A stretch of DNA of 64,000 nucleotides from Protopterus annectens. Its lineage: Eukaryota; Chordata; Ceratodontiformes; Protopteridae. Numbering within the stretch: the stretch's first letter is position 1; each line of letters begins with the position of its first letter. The stretch lies in the NCBI RefSeq assembly GCF_019279795.1, contig NC_056732.1, positions 1,073,430,040 to 1,073,494,039 on the forward strand, in the 5' to 3' direction. Positions 34,470 to 46,749 of this stretch are shown in pieces. The notes beneath the pieces are model-generated. The model saw only the letters and a program-made list of their open reading frames with translations. It was not told the DNA's origin and did not search any database. Position numbers and translations under genes: made by a program.

Positions 34470-36055
34470 GGCTTCTGAATGAAGAAACCCCACAGAAGCT
34501 GTACTGCCCCAGAAACAGTCTACAATGAGAGAAGAGGAGGAGCCCAGCCTAGAAGAAGTAAGGATAGCACTAAGGAAAATGAAGTCAGGGAAAGCAGCAG
34601 GCTCAGATGAGGTCACAGCTGATATGATAAAGATGATGGGTGAGATGAGGAGAAATGGCACCTGAGGGTACTTATAGCAATGTGGAGAGAAAAGCGTAAC
34701 CGAGATGACTGGAGAATAAGCATACTCGTGCCAGTGTACAAGAACAAAGGGGACATCCACAACTGTGGGCACTACAGAGGCATCAAACTCCTATCACATT
34801 GCATGAAAGTTTTGGAGAGGGTGACTGATAAACGGATACGCAGAGTAGTAGAATGTAAGATGGGAGAGCAGTTCAGATTCAGATCAGGATGCAGCACAAT
34901 TGACCTGATGTTTGCAGTGAGACAGATACTTGAGAAGAAGCTAGAGATAAGGAGGGAGTCCAACTGGGCATTCCTAGACTTGGAGAAAGCATATGACAAG
35001 GTCCCAAGAAAGCTGATCTGGGCAGTACTGCGGTGGTTTGAAGTCCCAGAAACATTGGTAGAATTAGTCCAGGCAATGTTCAAGGATCCAATGACTCAAG
35101 CATGAACAGTGTTCGGCCTCACAGAGAGGTTCCCAGTGGGAGTGGGTGTACACCAGGGTTCAGGTTTGAGCCCACTGCTGTTCATACTAGTGATGGACTA
35201 AATTAGCAAATAGGTCAGAGGGGGCAGATCAACAAAGTTGCTGTATGCAGACAATGTAGCATTACAGGCAGACTCTGAGCTAGAACTTCAGCAAAGGATA
35301 GGAGAATGGAATGCAAACCTGAAGGCACATGGGAAGAAACTAAGCACAGATAAGACAGTAGTAATGGCAGCAAATTGGGGAAATCAGAAGAAGATGAGAA
35401 CAGAGGTAGAAGGGAAGATAGTAGAACAGGTAAACAGCTTCAAGTATCTGGGAGGGGTGGTTGAGGAGAAGGGAAGTCTGAATGAAGAGGTCAAAGCTAG
35501 AATAAGAGAGGCCACAGCCAACTGGCATAGAGTGTCTGGTGTAGTCTATGACAGAAGAATTCCAAAGAAGCTGAAAAGTAAGGTGAACAAGACAGTGGTG
35601 TGACCAGTGCTACTGTATAGTACAGAAACCTGGGCAGTAAAGGCAGAGCAGTTGAAGAAGCTAGAGGTGATGGAAATGAAGTGTCTGAGAAAGGTGGTAG
35701 AATGCACACTGTGGGACAGACAAAGAAATGAGGACATAAGAGCAGAAGCAAAAGTAGCTCCAATTGCAGAAAAGATCAAAGAGAACAGCTCACGGTAGTT
35801 TGGACACGTGCAGAAAAGCAGAAGATGATCTAGTGAGGAAGATTTGGGACAGAGAGGAAGAAGGTAAGAGGAAGTGAGGGCATCCAGCAAAGAGGTATAT
35901 GGAATATGTGAAAGAAGATCTGCAACAGTCAGGCATGAGTGTCGAAGAAGGCAGGAGTGTGGCACTTAACTGATAGAGTTGGTGACAGTTAACACAATAC
36001 CCTGACCCCATGTAGAAAAAAACAGGAAAAAGGGGGCTGATGATGATGACTGATA
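34470..36055 (+). pseudogene. RTE-like LINE reverse transcriptase, decayed
   Basis: Blocks in order: VRIALRKMKSGKAAGSDEVT, then after a frameshift WRISILVPVYKNKGDIHNCG and HYRGIKLLSHCMKVLERVTD, SNWAFLDLEKAYDKVPRKLI (catalytic Asp in FLDLEKA present), VGVHQGSGLSPLLF, LLYADNVALQADSELELQQR, SFKYLGGVVEEKGSLNEEVK and LLYSTETWAVKAEQLKKLEV. Clade is judged from wording and could be a related non-LTR type. In-frame stops occur at about 34664, 35103, 35199 and 35601. The expected YADD is YADN, losing a metal-binding residue. The 5' half is missing. The 3' end carries 'ctgatgatgatgactgataa', a TGA-type simple tail. The SINE at 34201 sits immediately upstream. Confidence 0.8.
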
Positions 36056-36069
36056 ATGATGTAAAAAGT

Positions 36070-36078
36070 TGTGTGTGT

Positions 36079-36167
<89 letters not shown>

Positions 36168-36180
36168 GATAGATAGATGG
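36070..36180. repeat. (GT)n microsatellite with GATA tail
   Basis: About 47 GT units with one interruption, then 'tatagatagatagatggat'. It directly follows the RTE-like tail; the long TH-repeat ORFs here are artefacts. Confidence 0.95.
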
Positions 36181-38057
36181 ATATATGTGCATGTATGTGT
36201 ACATTTAAAAAAATGCTGACAGTAGACACCAAAAGACCAATAGCTCATAATGTCTCTTGCCTGCCCTTCTAAGCAAAGTACTAAACCAGCTCCACACTTA
36301 CAATGTCATCAAACCATAAGAAAGTATACATAAGAATATTTTCTCATAACAATGTGTGGCATATGTGGCTAAATATATTTAGGTTCAAACCTGGGATGAA
36401 AATAAATAATTTTCAGCATGAGAAAGAATGGAATTAAATCACTATCTACTTAAATGAACCAAATTGGTAACTGTGTATCGATAACTTAGACAACTTCATT
36501 TGGGAAAGTATAGTCACCATGTGATAAAGTTGGGGTAATTTTGTTATAAAAATGACTATTTATTGTACTTGTTCATCTTCCCTTGAAATTCTGTATGACA
36601 CTCTGACAGTGCATTTGATATTTTTGTAATAAAGTTGTGTTATATTTCAATAAATCATCAAGAGGGAATACTATCATTTTTTCTACAATAGTTAGAACAC
36701 CTTGGAATCCAGTAGGATGAGTTGAGGATATTTGCTGGAGATAGGAATCTCATCTGCCCTTCTCAGCATACTGCCACCATGATTTTCTGAGGGAAAAGCA
36801 ATTTAAAAAAAGGTCAGATGGACTAATGGATGGCTCAAGTGATGGATGGATGGACAGATTTGTTGTTAGAGTGCTTAAAATATTTAATGCGGTGGAACAG
36901 TGTGGTAGAGGACAGGATGGATTATATGGAGATGAGGTAATGATTGAGAAAGGAAAGGCATAAATGGTGGTAGTGACAGAGTAGAGCTAGAGGACAAAGT
37001 GTGATAAGTAATAATGAGAAGAGTTATAGAAGCAAGAGAGGGGTTAATAGCTTATAACTGTGTGACAAAAAAACAGAACAGATGAAACCCGCTGGACCTA
37101 ATTAATTGATTAGCATGATTATGCTGTATCACGATAGGTGGAAGATAAAGACATATTGTTAAATGGTGCGTCTCAACAGTCAGTGTGTGCAATAATGTCA
37201 GAGTGATACACCTGGGAAGGGAAAAAGTAGTTAAGCTAGAGGTGGGTTAAGACTGTATAAGAGTTAAGTTGATATTAGATTAACTACATATGGAAAGTGT
37301 CAGGTGGTCATAAGACTGCAGGTAGTTATTGAGAGAATAAGATATGCTGTTTCTGATGTATACAAAATTAACGGGTAGTTAGGTTGATCTTGGAAGCAAG
37401 AAGGCAAGCTTAAAAAGGTGATATGGATGTTATTCTTCATGTCTATTTATGTTTACATTTTTACACAGCTAGTTTAAAGTACTGCAATAGTTTCATATAT
37501 GTAATTCACATATTAGCTAAGAAGAACAGCTTCACATTGTTAGAGTTCATTAGAGCTTAGCAGATGGCAAATGCTTCTTCTAATCAGCATTGACAGAAGG
37601 TTAGGTCTGCTGAAAAGGAACACATTAACCTGTCAAAAGGCAAAGCACTCCTGTATAACTTTGTATCTGGTTACTCCTTACAGCCTTGGAAGCGTGTTTG
37701 TGTGCAATCAGAAGCTATGAAAGCTTTGAACTTTGTATAAAATAATGTTCTTTTTTCTAAATTTAAGATATAAAAGAATTTGCATCTGAGTATATAGTGA
37801 GTCTTTCTAAGTGTTGAAAAACTCCTGGTATTGACACTTTGAAATAAAATGTGCTTGCATTCAGAATCTTTGACTGTCTATGTTTGGGATTAACAGCATT
37901 ATATTGTTTATTAATTGGATGAACCTTTACAGTGGCAAGATGGAACCTAGGAGCAAAAAATAGCAGGCAATAAGGTGCAGTGAGGAAATGTTACAAATAA
38001 GGGTTGTGATGACTGACTGATAACATTTTAGAGTTTTAGCACATCTTTTGTTATTAG
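36181..38057. other. No recognised feature
   Basis: AT-rich non-coding DNA with a (GGAT)n-like patch near 36840-36855. No open frame or repeat family member was recognised. Confidence 0.4.
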
Positions 38058-38175
38058 GTTCATAGGTTCATAGGTTCATACTAGGCTATCTGCCCTGGGG
38101 CAATTATAAGCCTAGCCCGATTCTGTATGGCTTACGCCACTCCTTGATTTGAGTATACTGTGCCCTTTTTAAGGT

Positions 38176-40864
38176 TTAGTTTACTGTGCCTCTGTCTAAT
38201 AGTGACACGGGAGTAATCCCTGGGACAAACCTACAATCCCCCATCCACTTATCGAGATTCTTCTTGAAGAGATTCAGTGAGGTGCTCTGCCTCACATGAA
38301 CTGGAATTCTATTCCAGAGCGAAGGGAGCCACTGGGTTATGAACCTGTCCCTCCAGCAAGTTTTATTTATTTCTGTACTGAGGTTCAAGTCCCTCGAGCA
38401 TGTGGCTCTAAGGGATTTAGATTTACTGAGGTGGAGCATGTCCATTAATTCTGGATTTGACATAGCTTTGTATGTCAGGCATAGATCGCCTCGAAGTAGG
38501 CGGTATGCAACTGAGTAGAGCTGGAGTTTTTTTAACCGAGCAGCATATGGCATCTATTTGAGACCCTTGATCCTCTTGATGAGATACTTTTGGGGTCTTT
38601 CTAATTGCTGCAGGTGTCGGGTAAGGTACATCCCAAAAGGGGCATTGTATTCTATGATGGGCCTGATGAGGGATGAATAAAGGCACGATTACCTCTGTTG
38701 ATCTAGATGTGAAACCCTTCGTGATGAGGTGGGCTATGTAGAAGGTCTTTCTAACCACTTTGGCAATGTGGTTTTCAAAGGAGAGATTGCTATCAACTTG
38801 GGTCCCCAGGTCCCTAATAACTTTCTCTGTCCTTAATGGGTTTCCGCCTATGTGGTAATTTGTGGGCACATTGTTTTTGCCAAAGGGTATGACTATACAT
38901 TTTTTGGCATTTAGCTTTAAACCATGGCGCTGGCACCAGTTATCTGTCTCTGTGAGACCTTTTTGAAGGATGTTTATGTCAGCTGGAGAGTTGATTATGG
39001 CACCCAGTTTGCAGTCGTCTGCGAACTTGGTGAGCCATAGTCCTCCCACGTTTGCCTGTACCTCGGAAAAGTATATACCGAACAAGAGTGGTCCCAGGAC
39101 AGAACCCTGTGGGACACCACTTGTGACCGGTTTCGAGTCTGACATGGCTCCAGCAACTCTCACTCTGTGGGTTCTGTCTTTGAGCCAGTTTGCGACCCAT
39201 CTTGTGACATAGGGGTTTATAATTAAGCTGGATAGCTTATCTATGATGCCCGAGTGGGTATTGTGTCAAATGCCTTTGCAAGGTCCAGATAGGCTGTATG
39301 GACTACCTTCCCTTCATCTATGGCTTTGGTGACTGTTTCAAAGAAGTCAACCAGGTTCAAAAGGCAGGATCTGCCCTTGACAAAGCCGAACTGGGTAGGA
39401 TATAGTGTCTGTAGGTCCCCAATGTCTTTGTTTATGAGCTCCATGATGATCCTCTCCATAGCCTTGCAGACTAAGCTAGTCAGGCTTATGGGGCGATAGT
39501 TTCCAGGGTCCGTAGAGGCTCCACCTTTGTGGAGTGGGACCACTGTTGCTGTACGCCATTCTGTGGGCACATATCCTGTAGTGAGGCTGAGATTGTATAG
39601 CTGTTTTATTTGAGGGATTAGTTCCTCTTGTAGTTCATGTAGGACGCAACCTGGGATGCCATCTGGTCCCATGGAAGCAGTGTTTTTGCTTTGGAGAGGG
39701 CAGCCTTCACCTGAGCATCTGAGATGTTTGGGAGGCAGCCCTCTGCCGGGATAGATACTTGCTCTTTTGGGGAGTTTGCACTGAACCTGTCTGCCAGGAT
39801 ATTGGCGATGTCTGTGGGTTCAGTGTATTTTTGTCATTTAGAATCAACTCAGAACATGTCTGGGAGTTGCATCCCAGGTTTCTAACATAACTGAAAAAGC
39901 CTTATGATTGTCTTTGGTGTCCTGTGCAATTTTTCTCTCGAAGCTGGCCTTGGAGGATTTTATGAGGGATCGTAATTTTTTGCTAGTACTGATCAGAGAT
40001 GCCTTCCCTATTAGAGATTTTGCTCTATCATGTAGTAGCTTCCTCCTTCTGTTGTACAGTTTATTTATGGCAGGGGTCCACCAGACTGGACGCCTGCGTT
40101 TGGATGATTGGGTCTTGGTTTTGTTTGGGATAGCATGATCCATGCATTCCTGGAGATGTCCGTAGAATGCATTTATATAGGATTCTGCAGTTTGGGCTGT
40201 AGTTTCCACTGGCCCTGGGGCCTTGAAGGATTCCACTTCAGTTTTGAGAAGTGAGAAGTTCGCTTTTGAGAAGTTTTTCACTGTGGTTTTCTGGGCTGGG
40301 GTGGGGTCGGGATGTGGACATCCAGTGAAATTAATTTATGGTCTGATCTTACCAATGAGGGATATACTTCTGATGTGGAGCATAGAGTCCCCATGTTGGT
40401 AATGATCAGGTCTAGTATGTTGTCCCCTCTTGTGGGAGTGGTGACTAGTTGTTCCATAGCATTTGAGTTTATAATTTCCAGGAATCTTTGGGCTAAGGTG
40501 CTGGGGCTTGAGTAGTGCTTCCAGTCAATGTTTGGGTAGTTGAAGTCGCCCAATATAATGGTGTTCGGAGAGATCTTCATGTTCTCCAATGTTTTCAGGA
40601 AAGCCGAATGGGATTCCTGACTTTGAGAGGGTGGTCTGTAGGATGGATATCCTTGATAAATATGGAAACTCCCCCTCCTTTTGTGGTTCGGTCCGGGTTT
40701 TGGGGCCGAAAAGCATGATACGAGGTATAGCCTGGTAGTACTGGGGTTCTCTCTGGAGCCTTGAACCAGGTTTCTGTCACTGCACAGATATCGATGTTCT
40801 CCATACTGAGGAGAGCTTCAAGTGCGTGCATCTTGAGGTTAAGACTTCTGGCGTTTAGCAGCAT
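38176..40864 (-). pseudogene. CR1 ORF2: endonuclease and reverse transcriptase
   Basis: Nicks and primes target DNA and copies CR1 RNA. Endonuclease: LLNARSLNLKMHALEALLSM, ICAVTETW (Glu), GDFNYPNIDW (Asp, Asn), SDHKLISLDV (catalytic Asp-His). RT: GPDGIPGCVLHELQEELIPQ, EWRTATVVPLHKGGA, AYLDLAKAFDTI (Asp), GVPQGSVLGPLLFGIYF, WLTKFADDCKLGA (both Asp present near 39030) and thumb/C-terminus IPVHVRQSTSLNLFKKNLDK. About 100 bases are deleted in the endonuclease, between SIFIKD and YRPPSQSQESHSAFL near 40640. Frameshifts occur near 40595, 39844, 39670, 39240 and 38660. Catalytic residues survive, but the frame breaks prevent a full protein. Confidence 0.87.
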
Positions 40865-40936
40865 TACCCTTAGTTTCTTGTTCCTTGTGCTGTCTATGGG
40901 GGTGGGTTTGACTTTTGAGCCTTGCCTAAAAAGGCA

Positions 40937-41861
40937 CTATGGGGTGGCAAGAGCCTTTGCCAATATCCGAAAGCCCAGTGGTGACAGGTGCAAGCCGTCC
41001 CTAGCGAAGCAACGTGGCTTGTCGAGCATGTCATCCCAGGCTGACAGACACTGGATCCCCTTTGAATGACACCAAAATTTTAGCCAATTGTTAAAATCGA
41101 TCATTTTGTCTTTGTACTGTGGCATCATTCTAGGTGAGGGTAAGATGCTGCTCAAGGTCAGGGTCATACCAGCCTGGGCTACATGATCAGAGAGCTCCTC
41201 TATGTCTCTTTTCATGTAGTCCAGGGAGGTACTTCTCAGGTCATTCACACCAGCATGTACAATGACTGAGTCAAATTTGTATTTGCTTTGGAGTGACCTG
41301 AGTGCTTGCGTTATGTGTCGGATCCTAGCACCCGACAGGCAGCTCACCGTGATCTTCTCTTTATTCAGCCTGGTGAGCGGGACGTCAGTGTGTCTGACAA
41401 TAGAGTCACCTATAACAAGAGTATCAGGTGTGTTATTCAGCCTTAAGGGCTGTGGCTGCTTGGCACACTGACTTTGTGGGTTATGTGTTGTGTGTGTTTT
41501 GTTTTGAGGTAGCGTTTGCTTGGATGTCTGCTTTGGAGGTCTCTGTTGCTTAGGTAGATTTTTATTTAGAGCCTCCGAGTATGTTTTTGTGTATTTATGT
41601 GTTTGGTTCGCTGGTGGGACTATGTGATACTGGAATTGTGTTGTGTGAGGTTACCTTCTCCTCCTGACTGGTTAAACCAGTTTTGAGATGAGAGAGCTCA
41701 GCCTCTAGTTTGGCTAAATAGTTGCATCTCTCACATATATTTGAACCTGTTTGGAGGAGGAGAGGGTTGTCCGTGTACATGAGACAGTTGTAACATTGCC
41801 TCAAAATTCCCAGATTCACCAGCTGGACTGGAGAGGAAACCATTGACTGACCTTTGGACAT
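40937..41861 (-). pseudogene. CR1 ORF1 with Cys-rich motif and SGNH esterase domain
   Basis: N-terminal open segment 41861-41595 (ATG at 41861) holds LRQCYNC and NICERCNYLAKLEAEL, a pair of CxxC knuckles followed by a coiled-coil-like stretch. After a break, 41347-40937 gives ARIRHITQALRSL, VIVHAGVNDLRSTSLDYMKR, MTLTLSSILPSPRM and FARDGLHLSPLGFRILAKAL. The VHAGVNDL block and the final DxxH are SGNH/GDSL hydrolase blocks III and V; CR1 ORF1 proteins with such esterase domains are known. Block I should lie between the segments at about 41350-41420. The role may be membrane or RNP handling of CR1 RNA. Frame is broken near 41350-41590. Confidence 0.8.
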
Positions 41862-42540
41862 GCTAGAGTAACAGGGAAACTGAATTTAAGACGGACCAAT
41901 AGAGGACAGGGTAATCGTAGAGAGTATAAGAGTAAGTAGTGCTAACTTGTAGGATTACTTAATTGGACCAGTGAAGGGCCTTAGAATGAGAATATGGCGT
42001 TTAAATTGAGAGATAGAGCAGTTCTAAGGGAAAAAGTGAAGAGCAGACTTTGTGGAGCCAGGAATAGTTTAAACCCAATTAGGCGGCGCTGCCCGCTGTT
42101 GCACTATGCACAAAAACGCGCAAAACCACGCATAAGAGGGTTTTAAGAGAGGAAGATGAAGGAGTTTTGGAATTGTCCCAAAATGGCCAATAAAACTACA
42201 GTTTCAAGTCAGTAACCACTCCCACAGGGGCAGGCAGGCTGCTCAATGTTTTCACTGCCACTGATCAACAGAGAGACTTTCCTTTAGCCCAAGCAAAAAA
42301 TGGCCTCACAGAAACTTACAAACAGTTCAAGAACAGCAAGCCTGTAACTGAACTTTTTTAAATCTCAGAAAAGTGGGAAAAAGCAAGATTTTTTTTTTTT
42401 GTTTTTTCAGAGATAGCAGAGGTTAACAAGTATCAGCAAGTTATAACAGTGCAGTAAATGACCCCACACAAGAGTGCTAGGCCAAAGACAGATAAAATGC
42501 AAGTTTTGAGAAAAAAACGATTTTAAAAATAAAATAAAAA

Positions 42541-43069
42541 TAGACCAAACAATGGCAGATTAAGCGTACTTTGGGCCCCAGGCTATTTTCAAATCATGGG
42601 ACCAAACACATATTTGTAGGACCATGCATAAATGCATGTGTTCTTTTGGATTCACATTACTGATGGTTTTAAATTATATTTCTTGTCTAATACAGTAACA
42701 TTTGTTAGAGCGGATTTTATATTTGTAGATTTGAACATTTTTTTCAGTAAGTAGTAAAAAAAATGTATTAACCAATAATGAAAAAGTCCTCTTTTTCAGA
42801 ATGGTTCAACCATAAAAGGCCATTCAGACAGCTATATTATAATCCAATATCAGTACTCATAAATTATGGTCACTTTATTGACTAAACACAAATTACATGT
42901 CTGATTGTGATAAAATGGCCACATTAAACTCTTTTAGTTTGCTACAGTATATATAAATACATTCTAGTCCTGCAAAGACAGACTAATGACTTTTTAACTT
43001 TATCATTTAAGCAGGGTCAGTCATTTTTTATCCAAAGACATCCCCAAAACCCAACAACTATAGACATAA
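42541..43069. other. No recognised feature
   Basis: AT-rich spacer between CR1 copy G and Harbinger copy 2. Confidence 0.4.
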
Positions 43070-44272
43070 GGGCAGATGCAATAAACCCTACATAGTCCGC
43101 TTACACTGTGTGTGTGGTATGGTATTGTTTTGGATTCAGTAACCTTTAATTCATGTGTATATGCAACAGACTGAAGTCAATGCTGCTGCTGCTGCTAAAA
43201 GACCAAGGCCAAGAAGGAGAAGATTTTCAGACCCCATTTAACTTATCACAACCTACATGATGTGGAAATTGAAGAGCGCTACAGGGTAGCTACAGACACA
43301 CCATAGGAACTCTACAACCTCTAACGTTCTCAGTTCAGATCCAGGGCAAACTGAGAGGAACTCATACCAATGGAAGCAAAGCTATGTGTATCACTTAAAA
43401 TTTTAGCTACAGGAACCTTTCAGAGACCAACAGGGGACATGCTGGGGGCTGTCACAGGCATGAGCATCCAGGATCCTCCATCATTTCCTGAATGCTGTTC
43501 GTCAACATGCCAGTGAGCACATATGTTTTCCCATACTCCTGAGGACAGGGCCACAAATATGCAGGAATTCTACCGTGTAGCACATTTCCCTGAAGTACTG
43601 GGTGCCATAGATTGTACACATATAGAAATCAAAGCACCACTCAGTGAACAGGGAAAGCTGTACATAAATAGGAAGGGCTTCCACTCTATTAACTGCCAAT
43701 TTGTGCTTAATGCCAAGGGAATCATCTTGAACATGTGTGCTCACCACCCATGTAGTTACCATGACTCACATATCTGGCAGACTCCCAACTGTACCAGATG
43801 TTTGCTAGGGGGATATCCCACAGGGTCATCTACTGGGGGGTGCAGGTTATGCCCTGGAACTGTGGCTGATGATGCCCATCAGAATTGCACATGCACCTGC
43901 TGAAGAATGTGATTATGAGGCACACGCTCAAACCAGAAATATCATAGTGTGTGTGTTTGGGCTGTTGAAGCCATGGTTCTGGTGCCGAGACACATCTGTG
44001 GGAGCCCTGTAGTACAATCCATGTACATGTACTGAAATATTCACTGTCATGCCATGCTACACAACATCATTATGAGAAAGCAGCTTCAGCAGGATCAACA
44101 AGGGGAAGGAGCACACATCCCACCACCAATGGCAAGGTCACCACAGCCACACACAGGTGAGGAATCAGAGGGGAAACCAGAAGCTGCTGTGGTTGCAGGC
44201 CGACACAGGCATGCTCAAGATGCCCTCACATTGGCTATGAGGCCATGCATAGCACACTCACTCACCACCTAA
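43070..44272 (+). pseudogene. HARBI1-like: Harbinger transposase copy 2, catalytically dead
   Basis: Same family as the 6.2-kb transposase. A possible left terminus 'gggcagatgcaataaaccc' at 43070 is preceded by TAA (43067-43069), the Harbinger target-site type. Recognisable: LKILATGTFQRPTGDM, VLGAIDCTHIEIKAP (first Asp present), YINRKGFHSINCQFVLNAKG and SYHDSHIWQ in the open segment 43523-43903. Then, after a frameshift, GGAGYALELWLM, where VGDAGY is expected (second Asp lost to Gly), and TRNIIVCVFGLLK, where IIEHVFG is expected (Glu lost to Val). The C-terminal tail ends at TAA 44270. The N-terminal region has at least three stops and frame changes. With two of three catalytic residues gone it cannot catalyse transposition. 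Confidence 0.85.
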
Positions 44273-44619
44273 GGGGCTAAAACCTTCCTCCTATGCACAT
44301 ACATATAGTAACATTGATGCCAGGCAACTGTCACAACCTCTAAATGCCCATGTATTGGCTGTGTAATGCTAGTATCAGACAGAGTCAGCCTTGAACTAAA
44401 GCTGTTGCAACTGCTGCATTTACAAGGTAAGTTTTGAACCTGGAGTGTATTGTGCAATAATACAAATGAATAACATATCCTTGCATGTTGTTACTTGGTA
44501 ATGTAAGCAAGTAAAAGGTGGGTGATTTGTACAGAAATTACTTTAACGTGACAACAGAGACTTATGTGACTACATGTGTCCTCTATCAAGTTGTAGGCCT
44601 CAGGCATCAAAGATTCACA
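44273..44619. other. No recognised feature
   Basis: Non-coding interior of the presumed Harbinger copy 2. Confidence 0.35.
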
Positions 44620-44830
44620 CTTTCATACCTCTCAAAAGTATTGATGGTCACCGACTGCCCTTAATTTAGCATTATACTTTTGTACTGGAAAAGCATTACA
44701 GAGAGAAGTTAGAAAGTAATAAGACACATTTCAGTTTCAGACTTCACAACCCTCAGAAGATTATTAAAAATACTGACATAAAGAAATGTTTGATTCTATC
44801 GACTGTGTAACTTTCTAAGACCAAAATATG
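44620..44830 (+). repeat. Dispersed repeat family D, partial copy
   Basis: Contains 'cagtttcagacttcacaacc' and 'taactttctaag' in the order seen at 56465-56540. Weaker than the other copies. Confidence 0.4.
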
Positions 44831-45721
44831 TCAAAGGTACAATTAGCAAAACAACATCACAAATGCAGATATACTAAGCACTAAGTCAGCTATACACCCT
44901 TAGCATCAGGCACAAATGTTATTTATCCCTGAATCCAGAATACAGAAAACAAGGATATGGCAAAGTTATCATCACTTGTGCAGGGTGTTTTGTGGGGTGG
45001 GGGACAAGAAGCCTAAGCTGACACTAAAGTTCAGTGAGTGTGTGTGAGTGAGAAAGAGAAGTAGGTAGACAGTCAGATAAAGTAACAAATGACCAGTGTG
45101 AGACAAAATGAGCTTTAAGCTTCACTGCTGAACCATGTAACTGTTGTGTGTGTGCCTGTAGGGGTTCTCCAGATGAAATTGGTGTGTGAGTGTCTGGATG
45201 AACACAGCCAAGATCTGTGCTAACTCTACATCTTGGTATGTTGGATAGGTGTGAGCATGCATGGTAGAGGTGCAGTTCATATAACCAAAATACACACTAT
45301 ATGCACTGGAAGAACACCACTGAAATACTTCTTAGCATAGTTAATATTTAATAGTCATTGTGACGTGTGATGGTCCCACCACTGCCAACCAATATGTGAT
45401 GTCCCCACCCTGGGCCAGTAACCAAGGAACCTGAATTCTCACCACTGACACTAGAGAGGGATATGCATTTGATATACAAATGGATACACTCAATATTTCC
45501 AGATGCAGGCCTCTCTGCATCCAGCAAAATTTCCCTTAAGAGCACACAGGGTACATACTCAGCCTAGAGTCTGCATTCCTCTATATCTGTCTCCCGCCAG
45601 GTTCCCAATAAGACTCCCCACTGGTACAACTGTAGGGTTAGGCTCTCAGCTGAGTGTCCAAGTGATGACCTCCAGTGCCCGCTCTGTAAGCCCAGTGCTT
45701 GGTGCCCTGCTCCAAGTAGCT

Positions 45722-45722
<1 letters not shown>
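44831..45722. other. No recognised feature
   Basis: Short ORFs only, no recognisable motif. Confidence 0.35.
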
Positions 45723-45789
<67 letters not shown>

Positions 45790-45797
45790 GAGATTTG

Positions 45798-45880
<83 letters not shown>

Positions 45881-45895
45881 ACACACACACACATA
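45723..45895. repeat. Split (AC)n microsatellite
   Basis: Two long AC runs (45723-45784 and 45801-45895) separated by 'attgagagatttgatt', with a few AT interruptions in the second. The overlapping ORFs are poly-(TH) or poly-(CV) artefacts. Confidence 0.95.
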
Positions 45896-46599
45896 CACAC
45901 ACCTGGGAAAGGCTGGCACAGATTTATCTGCTGTGCCCCCTTCTGCCCAAACTATAAGGTAGTTATCACTGCCACCTGACACTCCACAACAAATTACTCC
46001 AAGGCACTTAACAAAGGGTATCCAATTATACTGTGTAATATTAATACTAATACAAATGGTAGCAGTTGACTAAGATGGCTAGGCCTTCTGGAGTGGCCCA
46101 CACAGTGTCAAAAAATAAATTTAAGCACTCTCAAAGGTTAAGTACTTATGGCAGTGCCTGGAGCTTCCCCTCTTTTTATTGAGCTAAAGAACAAAGGGTT
46201 CTTCCAGCCCTAATGTCTCCAGTTCTATTCAGCATTGTGGTGTGCTGTTTTAATGGTTTAACAGCTCATTTACATTTCCCTTATTTTTCTTAAAATAAGC
46301 CAGCTGGTTAACTATTGTTGTCCCAGTATTCTCTATTAAAACATATACATTTAATTCAATTACAGTAATACATGTACATTTCTTTTCATTCCAGCAGGGT
46401 GCACTGTTGATACATTTTAACACAAGCAAACCTCACAAATACATTTTCAGCACAAGCATCTGTACAAATCAGTTTGATATACAAATGACATATAATTATT
46501 TACAAACTCCTTGCTAGATGTGCTGGCACAAGTCATACATCTACTACCCTACTTCTCCTGGCATGGCTGGCAGTACCTCCTATTGTCACAGTCACGTTC

Positions 46600-46650
46600 G
46601 TTAAAATTTCTGATGAAGTCTTTTGACGAAAACGACCATTAAATATTAAC
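46600..46650 (+). ncRNA. Hammerhead-ribozyme-like fold, stand-alone
   Basis: CTGATGA (46610-46616), one extra A, stem II GTC-TTTT-GAC (46618-46627), then GAAA (46628-46631). Flanking arms 'gttaaaattt' (46600-46609) and 'aaatattaac' (46641-46650) pair 9 of 10, as stem I should, and 'att' before the second arm can supply the U16.1/H17 positions with a minimal stem III. The extra A after CTGATGA departs from the strict consensus but is shared with the Penelope copies in this window. Perhaps a relic of a Penelope pseudo-LTR. Activity unproven. Confidence 0.5.
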
Positions 46651-46749
46651 TACACTAAGAAGTGTTCCAGTGCTGTTCTTCCAGTGCATACAGTATGTTT
46701 TTTTGGTTATTTGGTTCTTCAGTAGATCTGTTCCTCAAGAATTCTTCAG

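Larger units (their letters stand above)
38058..42540 (-). mobile_element. CR1 LINE copy G, near full length
   Basis: Minus strand order: 5' UTR-like region (42540-41862), ORF1 with zinc-binding and esterase domains, ORF2 with endonuclease and RT, 3' UTR, then the tail of about three 'ttcatagg' octamers at 38058-38083 (read as CCTATGAA on the element strand). An octamer tail is a hallmark of CR1 (family knowledge). It is the best reference for the other copies in this window. 5' limit is approximate. Confidence 0.88.

Noticed and set aside
35966-36248. Long ORFs rich in Thr-His repeats
   Set aside because: They are translations of the (GT)n microsatellite and its flanks.
36240-38057. Search for host exons in the gene-free stretch
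   Set aside because: No open frame with splice sites or conserved-looking composition.
45503-45982. ORFs of 112-158 codons with Thr-His or Cys-Val repeats
   Set aside because: They are translations of the split (AC)n microsatellite.
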